Below, piece by piece: positions 46,671-57,996 of a stretch of DNA of 64,000 nt; position 1 is the stretch's first letter; every line of letters starts with the position of its first letter. This DNA is from Brachionus manjavacas (lineage: Eukaryota > Rotifera > Eurotatoria > Ploima > Brachionidae), in assembly GCA_019054805.1 (NCBI GenBank), contig JAHQIY010000055.1, forward strand, positions 1-64,000. Reading direction: 5' to 3'. Position numbers and translations under genes: made by a program. Below the pieces are notes generated by a model. It saw only the letters and a program-made list of their open reading frames with translations, searched no databases and had not been told where the DNA came from.

Positions 46671-47381
46671 ATGTCGTTGCAAAGGATTGTTTTTCGAACG
46701 CTCATTCCCTTATTAGTCGCTACGTTAGTTGTTGGGTGCGGCTCTATGCCTAAGCCAATGCGTAATCTCGGCAAAAGTGACGTTGATTTTGTTATGGATG
46801 TTCATGCGAGACAGCTTAAGAAACAGATGATGGAGCTGACACGAAAACTCTACGTCCGCAATCCAATTCAACTGCATAAGAACCCGCAAGCAACGATAGA
46901 AAGTCGCATCACCCAGATTTTTGGCTCTGAAGAGAGTATCGAACTTCCCTCTTTGGTTTTTGATGAGCTCAATGGTGTCACTGGAATTGATGCAATCTTG
47001 CTAAGTTTTGATGAGAACTTTCAGGGAGACCGAGTATTTGCCGCTATCGTCGGCCTATCAGAGATGCTGCGCCGTTCATACAACCACCAGCAAGAGTTCT
47101 TTATCATCGACTCGTTAGATGAGCAGTCTTTATATAACAGCGCGCGAAACATAGAGATCTTCGTGTGGCGACTCTATCATCGCAAAGACCAATATGGGAA
47201 CCCACTGATTTACAGTAATGATACCGATGAAAATGGTGGTGATATCAGCTTTGACCGCCGATTCACTAAAATGGTTATGATTCAAGACATGATGGCACTC
47301 ATCGTTGCAGACAAAACAAATCGAGGGATTACCAAGGTAGTCCATGGCGTTGCTCAGTTTGCTTTTCTCCCCGTGCCATAA
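46671..47381 (+). CDS. Predicted lipoprotein of unknown function
   Basis: A 236-aa protein from ATG 46671 (GTG 46665 possible). Lipobox VVGC near residue 23, then a mostly helical body: FVMDVHARQLKKQMMELTRKLYVRNP, IFGSEESIELPSL and QDMMALIVADKTNRGI. I recall no domain name; homologues appear limited to Vibrio and relatives. Convergent with orn, sharing a bidirectional terminator. Confidence 0.8.
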   Translation: MSLQRIVFRTLIPLLVATLVVGCGSMPKPMRNLGKSDVDFVMDVHARQLKKQMMELTRKLYVRNPIQLHKNPQATIESRITQIFGSEESIELPSLVFDELNGVTGIDAILLSFDENFQGDRVFAAIVGLSEMLRRSYNHQQEFFIIDSLDEQSLYNSARNIEIFVWRLYHRKDQYGNPLIYSNDTDENGGDISFDRRFTKMVMIQDMMALIVADKTNRGITKVVHGVAQFAFLPVP

Positions 47382-47386
47382 ACAAA

Positions 47387-47411
47387 AACGCCAGCGATAC
47401 TCGCTGGCGTT
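47387..47411. terminator. Bidirectional terminator between the lipoprotein gene and orn
   Basis: Perfect 11-bp stem AACGCCAGCGA / TCGCTGGCGTT with a 3-base loop. Confidence 0.8.
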
Positions 47412-47423
47412 ATCTAAAGTCGA

Positions 47424-47969
47424 TTAGATTGAGATAATCGTTTTACGGTAGTACTGAAGTTCGGCTATCGACTCTCGAATATCGTCTAACGCAAGGTGGC
47501 TGCCTGTTTTCGAAAAACCATCAAGTACTTCAGGCTTCCAACGACGAGTAAGTTCTTTCAACGTACTCACGTCAATGTAGCGGTAGTGGAAATACTGCTC
47601 AAGCTCTGCCATGTGCTTGTACAAGAAACGTCTGTCTTGACCAACACTGTTACCACAAATTGGCGATTTACCTTTAGGTACCCACTTTTCTAAAAATTCA
47701 ATCGTTTGACGGATAGCTTCTTGCTCATCGATTTTACTTTCGCGTACACGCTTAACCAAGCCACTGCCCGTATGCGTTGTTGTACACCACTCATCCATTT
47801 TAGCCAGTTCTTCTTCTGGCTGATGAATGGCAAGTACAGGTCCTTCAGCTAAAATATTCAATTCACTATCAGTCACTATGGTGGCGATTTCGATAACTTT
47901 GTGGGTTTCTGGGTCCAGTCCTGTCATCTCAAGATCAATCCAAATTAAATTTTGATCGCTAAAGGACAT
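47424..47969 (-). CDS. orn: Oligoribonuclease
   Basis: A 181-aa DEDDh 3'-5' exonuclease that finishes RNA decay and degrades pGpG. Motifs: [24 protein letters not shown] and [14 protein letters not shown]. Divergent from rsgA, as in E. coli. Confidence 0.97.
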   Translation of the reverse strand: MSFSDQNLIWIDLEMTGLDPETHKVIEIATIVTDSELNILAEGPVLAIHQPEEELAKMDEWCTTTHTGSGLVKRVRESKIDEQEAIRQTIEFLEKWVPKGKSPICGNSVGQDRRFLYKHMAELEQYFHYRYIDVSTLKELTRRWKPEVLDGFSKTGSHLALDDIRESIAELQYYRKTIISI

Positions 47970-48096
47970 AAATCGTTGCCTATTGGTTTTGTGCTAAAAG
48001 AGGTACTATACCCAAATTCCGATACCCAAGATAGATTGAGATACTCGCTGTCAGACAGGTATCACCCGATAAATTAATCAACTGAAGTAGAGAAAC

Positions 48097-49152
48097 GTGG
48101 CTAAAAAGAAAAAGCTAACCAAAGGTCAGGTGAGGCGTGTACGCCATAACCAAAAACGCAAACTTAAGCAGGAAGAGACCATTCAGTGGGATGAATCTAT
48201 GCTTGGAGGGAGTAAATCAGGCCTGGTTATCACTCGTTTTGGACAACACGCAGATATAGAAGATCTCGAAAGCGGAGAAGTCCAGCGCTGTAATCTTCGT
48301 CGCGGTATCGAATCTCTGGTTTCTGGGGACAAAGTTATTTGGCGCCCTGGCCTAGAGTCGATGGAAGGCATCAATGGTGTGGTTGAAGCCGTCGAGCCAA
48401 GAACTTCTGTATTAACACGTCCTGACTACTACGACGGCCTAAAACCCGTTGCAGCGAACGTAGACCAAATGGTCATCGTTTCTTCAGTTTTACCTGAACT
48501 GTCACTCAATATCATTGATCGCTACTTGGTCGCCTCTGAAACCTTAAGCATTGCGCCGCTGCTGGTACTGAACAAAATCGACCTTCTAGAACAAGAACAA
48601 CTGGCTGAATACAAATCTTGGCTAAACGAATACGAGCGCATTGGCTACAAGGTGCTGTTTGTCAGTAAACAAACCGGGGAAGGTATTGCTGAGCTCGAAG
48701 CTGAGCTGAAAGATCGCATCAATATTTTCGTCGGTCAGTCTGGTGTCGGTAAATCAAGTCTAGTCAATGCGCTTATGCCTCAATTTAATGTTGAGGAAGG
48801 CGAGATCTCAGAAAACTCCGGCCTAGGCCAACACACCACTACCGCATCTCGCCTTTACCATATCCCAACAGGGGGCGACCTAATTGACTCACCGGGAGTT
48901 CGTGAGTTTGGTCTGTGGCACTTGGAAGCCGAAGAAGTGACTAAAGCCTTTGTTGAATTTAGACCTTATCTAGGTGGCTGTAAGTTCCGTGATTGTAAAC
49001 ACAATGACGACCCAGGATGTGTACTGCGTCAGGCCGTGGAAGATGGTGAGATCAACGAAATACGCTTTGAAAACTATCACCGTATCCTCGAAAGCATGGC
49101 GGAAAACAAAGCCAATCGACAATACTCTCGTAGCAAAAAAGCGGATTTGTAA
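48097..49152 (+). CDS. rsgA: Ribosome small-subunit GTPase RsgA
   Basis: A 351-aa circularly permuted GTPase for 30S maturation: OB domain, NKID (G4) before [15 protein letters not shown] (G1), [11 protein letters not shown] (G3), and a C-terminal zinc site [14 protein letters not shown]. Starts at GTG 48097. Followed by psd. Confidence 0.96.
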   Translation: MAKKKKLTKGQVRRVRHNQKRKLKQEETIQWDESMLGGSKSGLVITRFGQHADIEDLESGEVQRCNLRRGIESLVSGDKVIWRPGLESMEGINGVVEAVEPRTSVLTRPDYYDGLKPVAANVDQMVIVSSVLPELSLNIIDRYLVASETLSIAPLLVLNKIDLLEQEQLAEYKSWLNEYERIGYKVLFVSKQTGEGIAELEAELKDRINIFVGQSGVGKSSLVNALMPQFNVEEGEISENSGLGQHTTTASRLYHIPTGGDLIDSPGVREFGLWHLEAEEVTKAFVEFRPYLGGCKFRDCKHNDDPGCVLRQAVEDGEINEIRFENYHRILESMAENKANRQYSRSKKADL

Positions 49153-49263
49153 CCGCAATTTTGTAAGCAAACTCTCGCAACTGCTGACTTTTGGGCGCAT
49201 TTTGAGTAACATCTCGCGCCCAGAATATAGTCAATCATGAAAATAGCATTGGAATTGAACACA

Positions 49264-50142
49264 ATGGATAAGATTAAAGTTGGACTGCAATATTGGATCC
49301 CTCAGCACGGTTTAACGCGCTTAGTGGGTAAGCTAGCTTCAGCAAAAGCTGGCGGTCTAACAACAGCAATCATCAAGTGGTTTATTAAGCAATACAACGT
49401 CAATATGGATGAAGCACTTCATTCTGATCCTAAACACTTTAAGACGTTTAACGAATTTTTTGTTCGTGAGCTAAAAGATGGCGCACGCCCAATCACCGTA
49501 GAAGCCTCTGTTATCACACACCCAGCAGACGCTTGTGTTAGCCAGTTTGGTCCGATCACTGATGGCAAACTGATTCAGGCAAAAGGCCATGACTTTACGG
49601 CGCAAGAGCTACTAGGCGGAGATGCAGAATTAGCTCAAGAGTTTGCCGACGGTGAATTCGCGACACTGTACCTTTCACCACGTGATTACCACCGAGTACA
49701 CATGCCATGTGACGGCACACTTCGTCAGATGATTTATGTACCAGGTGATCTATTCTCAGTTAACCCGCTGACTGCTGAGAACGTGCCAAACCTGTTCGCA
49801 CGTAACGAACGTGTAGTATGTATTTTTGATACTGAGTTTGGACCAATGGCACAGGTGCTTGTTGGCGCAACAATTGTTGGCAGTATCGAGCAAGTTTGGG
49901 CTGGCACAGTAACCCCACCACGTGGCAATACCGTTTACAAATGGGACTACCCGGCTGAAGGTGATAAAGCGGTGATCCTTAAGAAAGGTGAAGAAATGGG
50001 CCGCTTTAAGCTAGGCTCAACGGTTATCAACCTATTCGCCAAAGATGCGGTGAAATTTGATGACACGATGCAAAATGGTCAACCAACGGTAATGGGTACA
50101 CCTTACGCTCATACCGCTCAGGCTGAACAAGCAGCGGAATAA
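49264..50142 (+). CDS. psd: Phosphatidylserine decarboxylase
   Basis: A 292-aa membrane enzyme making phosphatidylethanolamine. I prefer ATG 49264 ([20 protein letters not shown]) over ATG 49237. Self-cleavage motif LGST (in [13 protein letters not shown]) creates the pyruvoyl group; [11 protein letters not shown] is the catalytic His region. Downstream of rsgA as in E. coli. Confidence 0.95.
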   Translation: MDKIKVGLQYWIPQHGLTRLVGKLASAKAGGLTTAIIKWFIKQYNVNMDEALHSDPKHFKTFNEFFVRELKDGARPITVEASVITHPADACVSQFGPITDGKLIQAKGHDFTAQELLGGDAELAQEFADGEFATLYLSPRDYHRVHMPCDGTLRQMIYVPGDLFSVNPLTAENVPNLFARNERVVCIFDTEFGPMAQVLVGATIVGSIEQVWAGTVTPPRGNTVYKWDYPAEGDKAVILKKGEEMGRFKLGSTVINLFAKDAVKFDDTMQNGQPTVMGTPYAHTAQAEQAAE

Positions 50143-50161
50143 TCACCAACACTCGACTCTC

Positions 50162-50188
50162 AAGCCTCGCAATCGCGGGGCTTTTTTT
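50162..50188 (+). terminator. Rho-independent terminator after psd
   Basis: Stem GCCTCGC / GCGGGGC (one G-T pair) at 50164-50170 / 50175-50181, followed by seven T. Confidence 0.8.
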
Positions 50189-50312
50189 GACCCAAAGCAA
50201 ACCTCTCTCAACAATTTCAACTGTTTATCAAAATTCTAGACTTGGTCTAAGACCTTTAATTCATTGTGAACTAATCTGTGGTTTCACTAATACTTTTGAG
50301 GTAAAGGATTGT

Positions 50313-51728
50313 ATGCCAAAGGTAGAATCGGGAATTATCATTAAGCTATTGATCAGTTTTGGTCTGCCAATCGGTGTGCTGTTTATGCCCATTGACTGGA
50401 TCCCTATTGATGATCTGACCCTGATTCAGCATCGACTGTTGGCCATCTTTCTTCTCGCAGCCCTACTTTGGGTACTAGAGCCCGTCCCAGTGTTTGCGAC
50501 TTCGATTTTGATCATCGCCTTAGAGCTGGTGATGATTTCAGACAAAGGACTTCATTTATTCCGCAACCCTCCTGCAGGACATGACTTGGGGGATCTGATG
50601 AACTACACGGACATCTTCAGCGCCTTTTCCTCGCCGATCATTATTCTGTTTATGGGTGGTTTTGCCCTTGCAATCGCAGCCTCTAAGTATGAGCTCGACA
50701 ACAACTTAGCGCGCGTGCTGCTCAAGCCTTTTGGCCACCAGCCTAAGTTCATCATGCTTGGCTTAATGTTGATTACTGCCGTGTTCTCAATGTTTATGTC
50801 CAACACCGCAACAACGGTAATGATGCTCGCTTTGCTTGGCCCGATTGTCGCTTCGGCACCTAAAGGCGATATTGGTATTAAAGCCTTAGTACTGTGTATC
50901 CCGATCGCCGCTAACACAGGCGGCATTGCGACTCCAATCGGTACGCCACCGAACGCCATCGCACTCCAGTACCTCACTGGCGAGAACAGTATCGATTTCT
51001 TAAGTTGGATGATGATGGGATTACCTTTCGTGATTGTGCAACTGACTATCGCTTGGTTCCTACTACAGAAGCTGTTCCCTTCTTCCCAACAAACCATGAA
51101 GCTTAAGTTAGATGGGCAATTCCAAAAGAACTGGCGCGCGATGGTGGTTTACGCCACGTTTGCTTCAACCATCCTACTGTGGATGACGACCAAACTGCAT
51201 GGCATGAACACCTATGTTGTTTCCATTATTCCACTGGCTGTTTTCACGCTCACTGGCATTATGGGCAAAGCTGAACTCAAGCTGATTAACTGGGACGTAC
51301 TTTGGCTAGTCGCCGGTGGTATTGCGATTGGTATTGGTTTGGATAAAACCGGATTAGCCGCCGCCCTAGCGCATGCGATTGATTACGAATCGCTATCACC
51401 AATTGCCGTGGTTCTTACTCTGTCGATAGTCTGCTGGCTAATGGCAAACTTCATGTCCAACACCGCGACTGCTAACCTGCTGATGCCGATTGCGGCTGCC
51501 ATTGGGGCTTCCATGGAGAGTTTAGCTAGCGTCGGTGGACTGCAAGGATTATTGGTCGTTGTCGCCTTCTCTGCATCACTTGGTATGATTTTACCAGTAT
51601 CCACACCGCCAAACTCTCTGGCTTACTCTACTGGTCTTATCGAAAGCAAAGATATGGCTAAAACCGGGCTAATCATCGGTGTGATTGGCTTAGCAATTGT
51701 TTATGCCGGAGCACTGCTACTTACTTAA
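50313..51728 (+). CDS. DASS/SLC13-family sodium:anion symporter
   Basis: A 471-aa transporter from ATG 50313 (AAAGGA upstream; the longer frame crosses the psd terminator). Both SNT motifs are present: MFMSNTATTVMML and NFMSNTATANLLMP, each followed by a Pro-rich loop (GTPPNAIAL, STPPNSLAYS), the sodium and substrate sites. Likely carries di- or tricarboxylates; the exact anion cannot be read from the sequence. Monocistronic. Confidence 0.9.
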   Translation: MPKVESGIIIKLLISFGLPIGVLFMPIDWIPIDDLTLIQHRLLAIFLLAALLWVLEPVPVFATSILIIALELVMISDKGLHLFRNPPAGHDLGDLMNYTDIFSAFSSPIIILFMGGFALAIAASKYELDNNLARVLLKPFGHQPKFIMLGLMLITAVFSMFMSNTATTVMMLALLGPIVASAPKGDIGIKALVLCIPIAANTGGIATPIGTPPNAIALQYLTGENSIDFLSWMMMGLPFVIVQLTIAWFLLQKLFPSSQQTMKLKLDGQFQKNWRAMVVYATFASTILLWMTTKLHGMNTYVVSIIPLAVFTLTGIMGKAELKLINWDVLWLVAGGIAIGIGLDKTGLAAALAHAIDYESLSPIAVVLTLSIVCWLMANFMSNTATANLLMPIAAAIGASMESLASVGGLQGLLVVVAFSASLGMILPVSTPPNSLAYSTGLIESKDMAKTGLIIGVIGLAIVYAGALLLT

Positions 51729-52022
51729 TTACCGTATGGCATTTATTGTTTATTGACTGAAGGTCACAGTTCAATCAATATTCGCCCTAAATAGGTAAGT
51801 TAGTCGGTGTTCCTGTACATAGATCAAGCAAATTGGTCGCTTGGGATTATAAAATCAGTTCAATAATAACAAGAACATCCATTTCACTTTCAATGTGAGA
51901 TTTCTATCCGGCGGTAGTGCCCACGAGGTTCGGTTGATGCTCTCCACATGGCAAACACCTTCTCCCAGTGTCTCTCCACTCCGCTTTTCTCAATCTATTG
52001 TCTCGTAAATGAAGGAAAGGCA

Positions 52023-53903
52023 ATGAGAAATACAATAAAACTAAAAATGCAGATTGCGATTGCAATCGTTATCGCAGTGGTCAGCGGGGTTCAAGCTTGG
52101 ATCTCGGTAAGCCAATTAAAACAAGAAACCACCTCAGCCCTAAATAGTGAAATGGCCAATGTCAGCCACGCCACTACTCGCTACATTAGTGATTGGTTAG
52201 CCATACGCAGCGATATGATGCTTGCTAACGAGAAAACCATCGTCCAGTCAGATAACTCTGACCGTGAAATGCTGATTACCAAGCGAGCGGGGGATTTTCT
52301 TTCCGTTTATGCTGGCTTCGATGACGGCTCCATTGCCTACGGCGATAAAACTGAAGACTGGCCTGCCGATTACGATCCAAGAACTCGACCGTGGTATCAA
52401 GATGCCATGAAGGCCTCTGGGCTAATCCTGACCGAACCTTATCAGGATTTTGATGGCAGCATTGTTGTCAGTTTTGCTAAAGCCTTTTCCGGTGAAAGAA
52501 AAGGGGTGCTTGCCGCCGATTTAACCGTCACTAACATCATCAGTGAAGTCCTCAATGTCACGCTAGATAACGATGGCTTTACTTTCTTAGTGGATGGTAA
52601 CAACAACATCGTTGCCTATCAGGATGAAAAGCTAAGCCAACAGCCTTTAACCGTTCTAAACCCTGTTCTAAGCCATAACATGGTCAATGAACTTGTCAGT
52701 AAATCAGCCCTGTCAACCATTAGTTGGCCGGATCAAGGTGACAAGCTTATCTATGTTACCAATGTTCCGACAACGGACTGGTCTCTAGGTATAGTGGTCG
52801 ATAAGGATCTCGCCTTCGCTTCCGTTACCGAACAAATCCAGTTTACGGCACTCGCTTCTATCATCCTGTATTTAGTGATTGCCACATTCAGTACCTATAC
52901 GATTACTAAACTGCTTAAACCGCTACAAGACTTGTCAGCATCCCTTTCACAACTGTCTAAAGGTGAAGGTGATTTGACCCAGCGCGTCGAGATTAAGCGC
53001 CGAGACGAAATCGGTGAAGTCGCGGAGCATGTGAATCAGTTCTTGAGTCAAATGCAGGCAATGATCAGCGGCATCATCAACCACAGTGAAAAGCTCGCCA
53101 ACCAAGCTGTTCAGGCAAATGAACTATCACAACAGGCTTCTCATCAAGTTGAGGCGCAACAAAATGATGTTAACCAGATAGCGACAGCCATCCATGAGAT
53201 GTCGGCTACCGCGGCAGAAGTCGCAAGCCATGCAGAGCTCACAGCTGCCGCTTCTCAAACTTCATCAACCGCTTGTCAGGACGGCCAACAAGTGATTCAG
53301 AAAAACCGCCAAGCGATCGTTGACCTAGCAGATCAGGTCATGGCTGCCGCGGGCGTGATCTCTGAGTTAGAAAGTAATACTCAAAGCATTAATCAGATCC
53401 TTTCTACCATTCAAGAGATTGCCGAGCAGACCAACCTACTGGCGCTTAACGCAGCGATTGAAGCGGCACGCGCTGGTGAGCAAGGGCGCGGTTTTGCGGT
53501 CGTTGCGGATGAGGTTCGCGTGCTGAGCCAGCGTACTCATGGCTCAACCGAAGAGATCCGCAATATGATCGAGACGCTGCAAAACAATACTCAGTTAGCG
53601 GTTAACAGCATGCAGAGCAGCACGTCGCTTGCCGATACAAGTGTCGACTATGCTCAGCAAGCGGCCGATAGCTTGGGTCATATCACTGACGCGATTACTG
53701 AAATCAATGATATGGCACTACAGATTGCGAGTGCAGCCGAAGAGCAACGAGCTGTGAGTGAAGATATCAGCCGCAATACGCAAGGGATTAAAGATGCTTC
53801 TGATGTCCTTGCTTCACAAGCGCTTCAAAGCAGCGAAAGTGCCGATAACATGCGTGACTCTGCAGAAACCATGCGCCGCGAGGTGGGACGCTTTAAGGTT
53901 TAA
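52023..53903 (+). CDS. Methyl-accepting chemotaxis protein with an amino-acid-type dCache domain
   Basis: A 626-aa receptor from ATG 52023 (GAAAGG upstream). Membrane segment about 9-29, periplasmic dCache domain about 35-275, second membrane segment about 280-300, HAMP, then the signalling hairpin [34 protein letters not shown]. The dCache amino-acid motif is complete: Tyr117, Arg122, Trp124, Tyr125, Tyr140, Asp142 and an Asp at 166, with PctA-like spacing (YDPRTRPWY and PYQD). This predicts taxis to amino acids. It lacks a C-terminal CheR-tether pentapeptide. Confidence 0.92.
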   Translation: MRNTIKLKMQIAIAIVIAVVSGVQAWISVSQLKQETTSALNSEMANVSHATTRYISDWLAIRSDMMLANEKTIVQSDNSDREMLITKRAGDFLSVYAGFDDGSIAYGDKTEDWPADYDPRTRPWYQDAMKASGLILTEPYQDFDGSIVVSFAKAFSGERKGVLAADLTVTNIISEVLNVTLDNDGFTFLVDGNNNIVAYQDEKLSQQPLTVLNPVLSHNMVNELVSKSALSTISWPDQGDKLIYVTNVPTTDWSLGIVVDKDLAFASVTEQIQFTALASIILYLVIATFSTYTITKLLKPLQDLSASLSQLSKGEGDLTQRVEIKRRDEIGEVAEHVNQFLSQMQAMISGIINHSEKLANQAVQANELSQQASHQVEAQQNDVNQIATAIHEMSATAAEVASHAELTAAASQTSSTACQDGQQVIQKNRQAIVDLADQVMAAAGVISELESNTQSINQILSTIQEIAEQTNLLALNAAIEAARAGEQGRGFAVVADEVRVLSQRTHGSTEEIRNMIETLQNNTQLAVNSMQSSTSLADTSVDYAQQAADSLGHITDAITEINDMALQIASAAEEQRAVSEDISRNTQGIKDASDVLASQALQSSESADNMRDSAETMRREVGRFKV

Positions 53904-53969
53904 CCTATGATTTAAACTTTTTTTAATGCATATTGTCAGCCATTACTCTTCCAAATTCACAAGGATTTC

Positions 53970-54863
53970 GTGTCAATGGGATATGAATGGCTGGCATTGG
54001 CAGCGGCATTTCTTTGGGCGGTAGCCAGTCTACTTTCTGTTGTTCCCGCACAACATCTAGGAACCTTTGCCTATAGTCGTTGGCGTATGGGCTGCACCTC
54101 TGTGATTTTAGGGGGTATGGCACTGATTACAGGCGGTTGGGCCAGCGTAGAAACCAGCGCCATTTCTGCCATGATGCTATCTGGCGTGATCGGTATCTTC
54201 ATCGGAGATACTGCCCTATTCGCCTGCCTCAATCGCATGGGACCAAGACAAGCTGGTCTACTCTTTTCTTGCCACGCCGTCTTCTCCGCTGTACTAGGTT
54301 ACTTCCTGTTTAGCGAAACCATGACATCTCTCGAATTGTTGGGGTCGGCTTTGGTTTTTTCTGGCGTGTTAACCGCGATATTTTTTGGTCGTAAAGGGCA
54401 AGCCAATAATCAACTTGAGTCAATCAAAGGCAGTATTTGGGTCGGGGTCGGTTTAGGTTTACTAGCAGCTCTTTGCCAAGCACTCGGTGGCATTATTGCT
54501 AAACCTGTTATGCAAACAGCAATCGATCCTGTTGCTGCATCTGCCATGCGTATGATGACAGCGTTTGCTGCTCACTGTCTGTTTTTCCTCACTGGCGCCA
54601 AACTTGCGCGAGCGACACAACCCATGAACCTGCGAATTTTCTCCATTACTGCAATCAATGGTTTCCTCGCCATGGCAGTCGGAATGACGTTGATCCTATA
54701 TGCCCTTCAGGAAGGAAATGTTGGTATGGTGGCTCTATTATCTTCCACAACTCCTATTATGTTGTTGCCTATACTTTGGATTTACTCAGGTAAGCGCCCT
54801 AACCGCTTTGCATGGATTGGGGCCATCGTCGCCGTTGTAGGGACAGGAATTTTGGTCGCATAG
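53970..54863 (+). CDS. EamA/DMT-family transporter
   Basis: A 297-aa protein with ten hydrophobic segments in two EamA repeats (about 5-140 and 155-295). GTG 53970 and ATG 53976 are both possible starts; AAGGA lies upstream. Typical small-metabolite exporter; the substrate is unknown. It follows the chemoreceptor by 66 bp but may have its own promoter. Confidence 0.85.
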   Translation: MSMGYEWLALAAAFLWAVASLLSVVPAQHLGTFAYSRWRMGCTSVILGGMALITGGWASVETSAISAMMLSGVIGIFIGDTALFACLNRMGPRQAGLLFSCHAVFSAVLGYFLFSETMTSLELLGSALVFSGVLTAIFFGRKGQANNQLESIKGSIWVGVGLGLLAALCQALGGIIAKPVMQTAIDPVAASAMRMMTAFAAHCLFFLTGAKLARATQPMNLRIFSITAINGFLAMAVGMTLILYALQEGNVGMVALLSSTTPIMLLPILWIYSGKRPNRFAWIGAIVAVVGTGILVA

Positions 54864-54876
54864 GCTATTAGAGTAA

Positions 54877-54985
54877 TAGGTATTTTCCACTGTCAATTTC
54901 CGCCTTACGCGAGAAAATAGCGACAACAAAGTTTAACCGCAAAAGGTCAACAGACCCTAACACAAGTGGCTGGGAAAAATACCTA
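54877..54985. repeat. Long-range inverted repeat upstream of gpmM
   Basis: Arms TAGGTATTTTCC (54877-54888) and GGAAAAATACCTA (54973-54985) differ by one T. They enclose about 84 bp without a reading frame. Possibly a short mobile repeat or an mRNA structure. Confidence 0.4.
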
Positions 54986-55123
54986 CTGGAAGTAAGGTGA
55001 AAGATAACAACAATATTTCACAAACAATATTTGATCTTAACCTACAGTTTTGGTTAAAAAGTGTAGTAAAATTACGCTAATTTAGTTTCCAAAGTTACTT
55101 TGAAATTTGACGAGGTCATCACT

Positions 55124-56656
55124 ATGACAGCTAAGAAGCCTATGGCTCTAGTTATTCTTGACGGTTACGGACACCGTGAAGATACAGCAAGCAACGCGAT
55201 CGCGAACGCAAAAACTCCATTCCTGGATAGCCTGTTTGCTAACAAACCAAACACTCTAATCTCTGCTTCTGGCATGGATGTTGGCCTACCTGACGGTCAA
55301 ATGGGTAACTCTGAAGTAGGTCACACCAACATCGGCGCTGGCCGCGTTGTATACCAAGACCTAACTCGCATCACTAAATCTATTGCTGACGGTGAGTTTA
55401 CACAGACTCCTGCTCTAGTTGAAGCAATCGACTCTGCTGTTAAAGCTGAAAAAGCAGTACACATCATGGGCCTAATGTCTCCAGGTGGCGTACACTCTCA
55501 CGAAGATCACATCTATGCAGCTGTTGAAATGGCAGCAGCACGTGGTGCTGAGAAGATTTACCTACACTGCTTCCTAGACGGTCGTGACACGCCACCACGT
55601 AGCGCAGAGAACTCTCTAAAACGTTTTGACGAGCTATTCGCTAAACTAGGTAAAGGCCGCGTGGCATCGCTAGTTGGTCGCTACTACGCAATGGACCGTG
55701 ATAACAACTGGGATCGCGTACAAGTTGCTTACGATCTTCTCACTCAAGCGAAAGCAGAATTTACTTTTGACTCAGCAGTAGCTGGTCTTGAAGCAGCTTA
55801 CGCGCGTGAAGAGAACGATGAGTTCGTTAAAGCGACAGCGATCAAAGCTGAAGGTCAAGAAGACGCAGTTATCGCAGATGGCGATGCAGTCATCTTCATG
55901 AACTACCGTGCTGACCGTGCTCGTCAAATCACACGTACTTTCGTACCTGCATTCGACGGCTTCGAGCGCGCTGTATTCCCAGCAATCAACTTTGTAATGC
56001 TAACGCAGTACGCAGCTGACATCCCGCTAGCAATCGCATTCCCACCAGCGTCTCTAGAGAACACTTACGGTGAGTGGCTATCTAAGCAAGGTCAAACTCA
56101 GCTTCGTATCTCTGAAACAGAGAAATACGCGCACGTAACTTTCTTCTTCAACGGTGGTGTTGAGAGCGAATTCGACGGCGAAGAGCGTCAACTTGTTGCT
56201 TCTCCAAAAGTAGCAACTTACGACCTACAACCAGAAATGAGCTCAGAAGAACTCACAGAGAAGATGGTTGTGGCGATCAAATCTGGTAAGTACGACACGA
56301 TCATCTGTAACTACCCTAACCCAGATATGGTTGGTCACACTGGCGTTTACGAAGCAGCAGAGCAAGCGATCGAAGCAATCGATGCATGTGTTGCTAAAGT
56401 AACGGCTGCTATCGAAGAAGTTGGCGGCCAAATGCTGATCACAGCAGACCACGGTAACGCGGAAATGATGGTAGACCCAGAGACAGGTGGCACGCACACT
56501 GCTCACACTAACCTACCAGTTCCTCTAATCTACGTTGGTGAGAAAGAGGTTGAGTTCAAAGAAGGCGGTAAACTGTCTGACCTAGCTCCAACTATGCTTT
56601 CTCTAGTCGGTCTGGAAATTCCAGCAGAGATGACAGGTGAAGTTCTAGTTAAGTAA
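55124..56656 (+). CDS. gpmM: 2,3-bisphosphoglycerate-independent phosphoglycerate mutase
   Basis: A 510-aa glycolytic enzyme from ATG 55124 (GAGGTC upstream), the normal Vibrio length. Alkaline-phosphatase-type metal ligands: [31 protein letters not shown] with the phosphorylated Ser, [12 protein letters not shown] and TADHGNAE. Codon use is strongly biased, fitting high expression. Followed by its own terminator and then envC, as in E. coli. Confidence 0.97.
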   Translation: MTAKKPMALVILDGYGHREDTASNAIANAKTPFLDSLFANKPNTLISASGMDVGLPDGQMGNSEVGHTNIGAGRVVYQDLTRITKSIADGEFTQTPALVEAIDSAVKAEKAVHIMGLMSPGGVHSHEDHIYAAVEMAAARGAEKIYLHCFLDGRDTPPRSAENSLKRFDELFAKLGKGRVASLVGRYYAMDRDNNWDRVQVAYDLLTQAKAEFTFDSAVAGLEAAYAREENDEFVKATAIKAEGQEDAVIADGDAVIFMNYRADRARQITRTFVPAFDGFERAVFPAINFVMLTQYAADIPLAIAFPPASLENTYGEWLSKQGQTQLRISETEKYAHVTFFFNGGVESEFDGEERQLVASPKVATYDLQPEMSSEELTEKMVVAIKSGKYDTIICNYPNPDMVGHTGVYEAAEQAIEAIDACVAKVTAAIEEVGGQMLITADHGNAEMMVDPETGGTHTAHTNLPVPLIYVGEKEVEFKEGGKLSDLAPTMLSLVGLEIPAEMTGEVLVK

Positions 56657-56679
56657 TTAACTTTTACTCCCGCATTTCT

Positions 56680-56707
56680 AAGCCCGAGCCATTGCTCGGG
56701 CTTTTTG
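56680..56707 (+). terminator. Rho-independent terminator after gpmM
   Basis: Perfect 10-bp stem AAGCCCGAGC / GCTCGGGCTT with a 4-base loop, then TTT. Confidence 0.88.
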
Positions 56708-56808
56708 ATTTCAGAGGCTCAGTAACAAGTTTTGACATTGCGCTTTCTTCTGATCAAAAGGTTTGGGTATACTGGAAGCTTCTCAAATAGTTAGGGTAAA
56801 TTTGTAAC

Positions 56809-57945
56809 ATGGCTAGCACCCCACTAAAGACTCTGTTTACCAACAAGGTTTGGCTTACGCTCGGGTTAATGCTTTGTTCTTACTCAATCACTCCTAGCTA
56901 TGCAGCAAACAACTCCGAGCTAAAAGGCGTCAGCGGTGAAATCTCTCGCCAAAAGCAGTCACTGTCTTCACAGCAAAAGAAACTCGACTCACTGCAAAAA
57001 TCGCTCAAATCTCAAGAAATCACGATCACTCGTTTAGAGAAAGAGATCAAAGAATCTAAAGCCTCTTTAGCCAATACGAATAAAAATATCCGTAATCTTG
57101 AGTCTAAAGTCGATCAGCTCGAACAACAAAAGAAAGCTCAAAGCGATAAGTTGGCTGAGCTCATTCAAACTTACTACGTCACTCAACGTGCTAAAACCTC
57201 CTCTAACATTCTTAACCAAGGTGTCGAAGAAGATAGAATTAGCCAGTATTTCCAACACCTTGCTAAGGAACGAGCGACTACGATTGCTGAGCTAGAGAGA
57301 ACGGTTGATGAACTAGATGATAGCCGCGAACAGCTCAAGCTTGAGAAACAGCAAATCACCAACCTGCTTAAACAGCAGACCAACAAACGCGATCAACTGG
57401 CAAGTACTCAGTCTAAACGTAAAGGGACGGTATCGCAGATACGTAAGAGCATTTCCAATGACAAGGTTTACCTCTCTGAGCTGCAACGCAACGAAACTCG
57501 ACTGAAAGCAGAAATAGCTAAAGCCGCTAAGCGCAACGCCGTCCCTATGGATGGTTTAGCTCGTCAAAAGGGCAAACTGCCATGGCCAGTCAAAGGTAAG
57601 ATTCTGCACAACTATGGCTCTCGTCAAACCGGGCAGATCAATTGGAAGGGTATGGTAATTAATGCCAACTACGGCCAATCAGTGAAAGCGGTTTATTCAG
57701 GAACTGTTGTCTTTGCTGACTACCTGCGCGGCTACGGCTTGGTGGTTTTACTCGACCACGGTAAGGGTGACATGACTTTGTATGGCTTTAACCAGAGCCT
57801 ACTTAAGAAGGAAGGTGATAAAGTCATTGCAGGTGAAAGTATTGCTTTAGCTGGCGATACCGGGGGCCAACCACGCCCATCACTCTACTTTGAAATTCGC
57901 CGTAACAGTAAAACTCAGAACCCTAAGAGCTGGCTAACCCGCTAG
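56809..57945 (+). CDS. envC: EnvC, septal amidase activator
   Basis: A 378-aa periplasmic protein. Signal peptide (to about SYA), two long coiled coils (about 38-130 and 150-245) and a C-terminal LytM domain. The LytM metal ligands are replaced (GMVINANYG, LYGFNQ, LYFEIR in place of the His-containing motifs), the known non-enzymatic state of EnvC. It activates AmiA/AmiB-type amidases; AmiB is encoded at 41200-42924. Confidence 0.94.
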   Translation: MASTPLKTLFTNKVWLTLGLMLCSYSITPSYAANNSELKGVSGEISRQKQSLSSQQKKLDSLQKSLKSQEITITRLEKEIKESKASLANTNKNIRNLESKVDQLEQQKKAQSDKLAELIQTYYVTQRAKTSSNILNQGVEEDRISQYFQHLAKERATTIAELERTVDELDDSREQLKLEKQQITNLLKQQTNKRDQLASTQSKRKGTVSQIRKSISNDKVYLSELQRNETRLKAEIAKAAKRNAVPMDGLARQKGKLPWPVKGKILHNYGSRQTGQINWKGMVINANYGQSVKAVYSGTVVFADYLRGYGLVVLLDHGKGDMTLYGFNQSLLKKEGDKVIAGESIALAGDTGGQPRPSLYFEIRRNSKTQNPKSWLTR

Positions 57946-57996
57946 TAGCAACCAATGTGGCGTTCAATTAGCGATGAACGCCCAGTCCAAGCAACT

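Noticed and set aside
56809-57945. EnvC as an active LytM peptidase
   Set aside because: The metal-binding His residues are replaced, which is the normal state for EnvC activators and not a defect.
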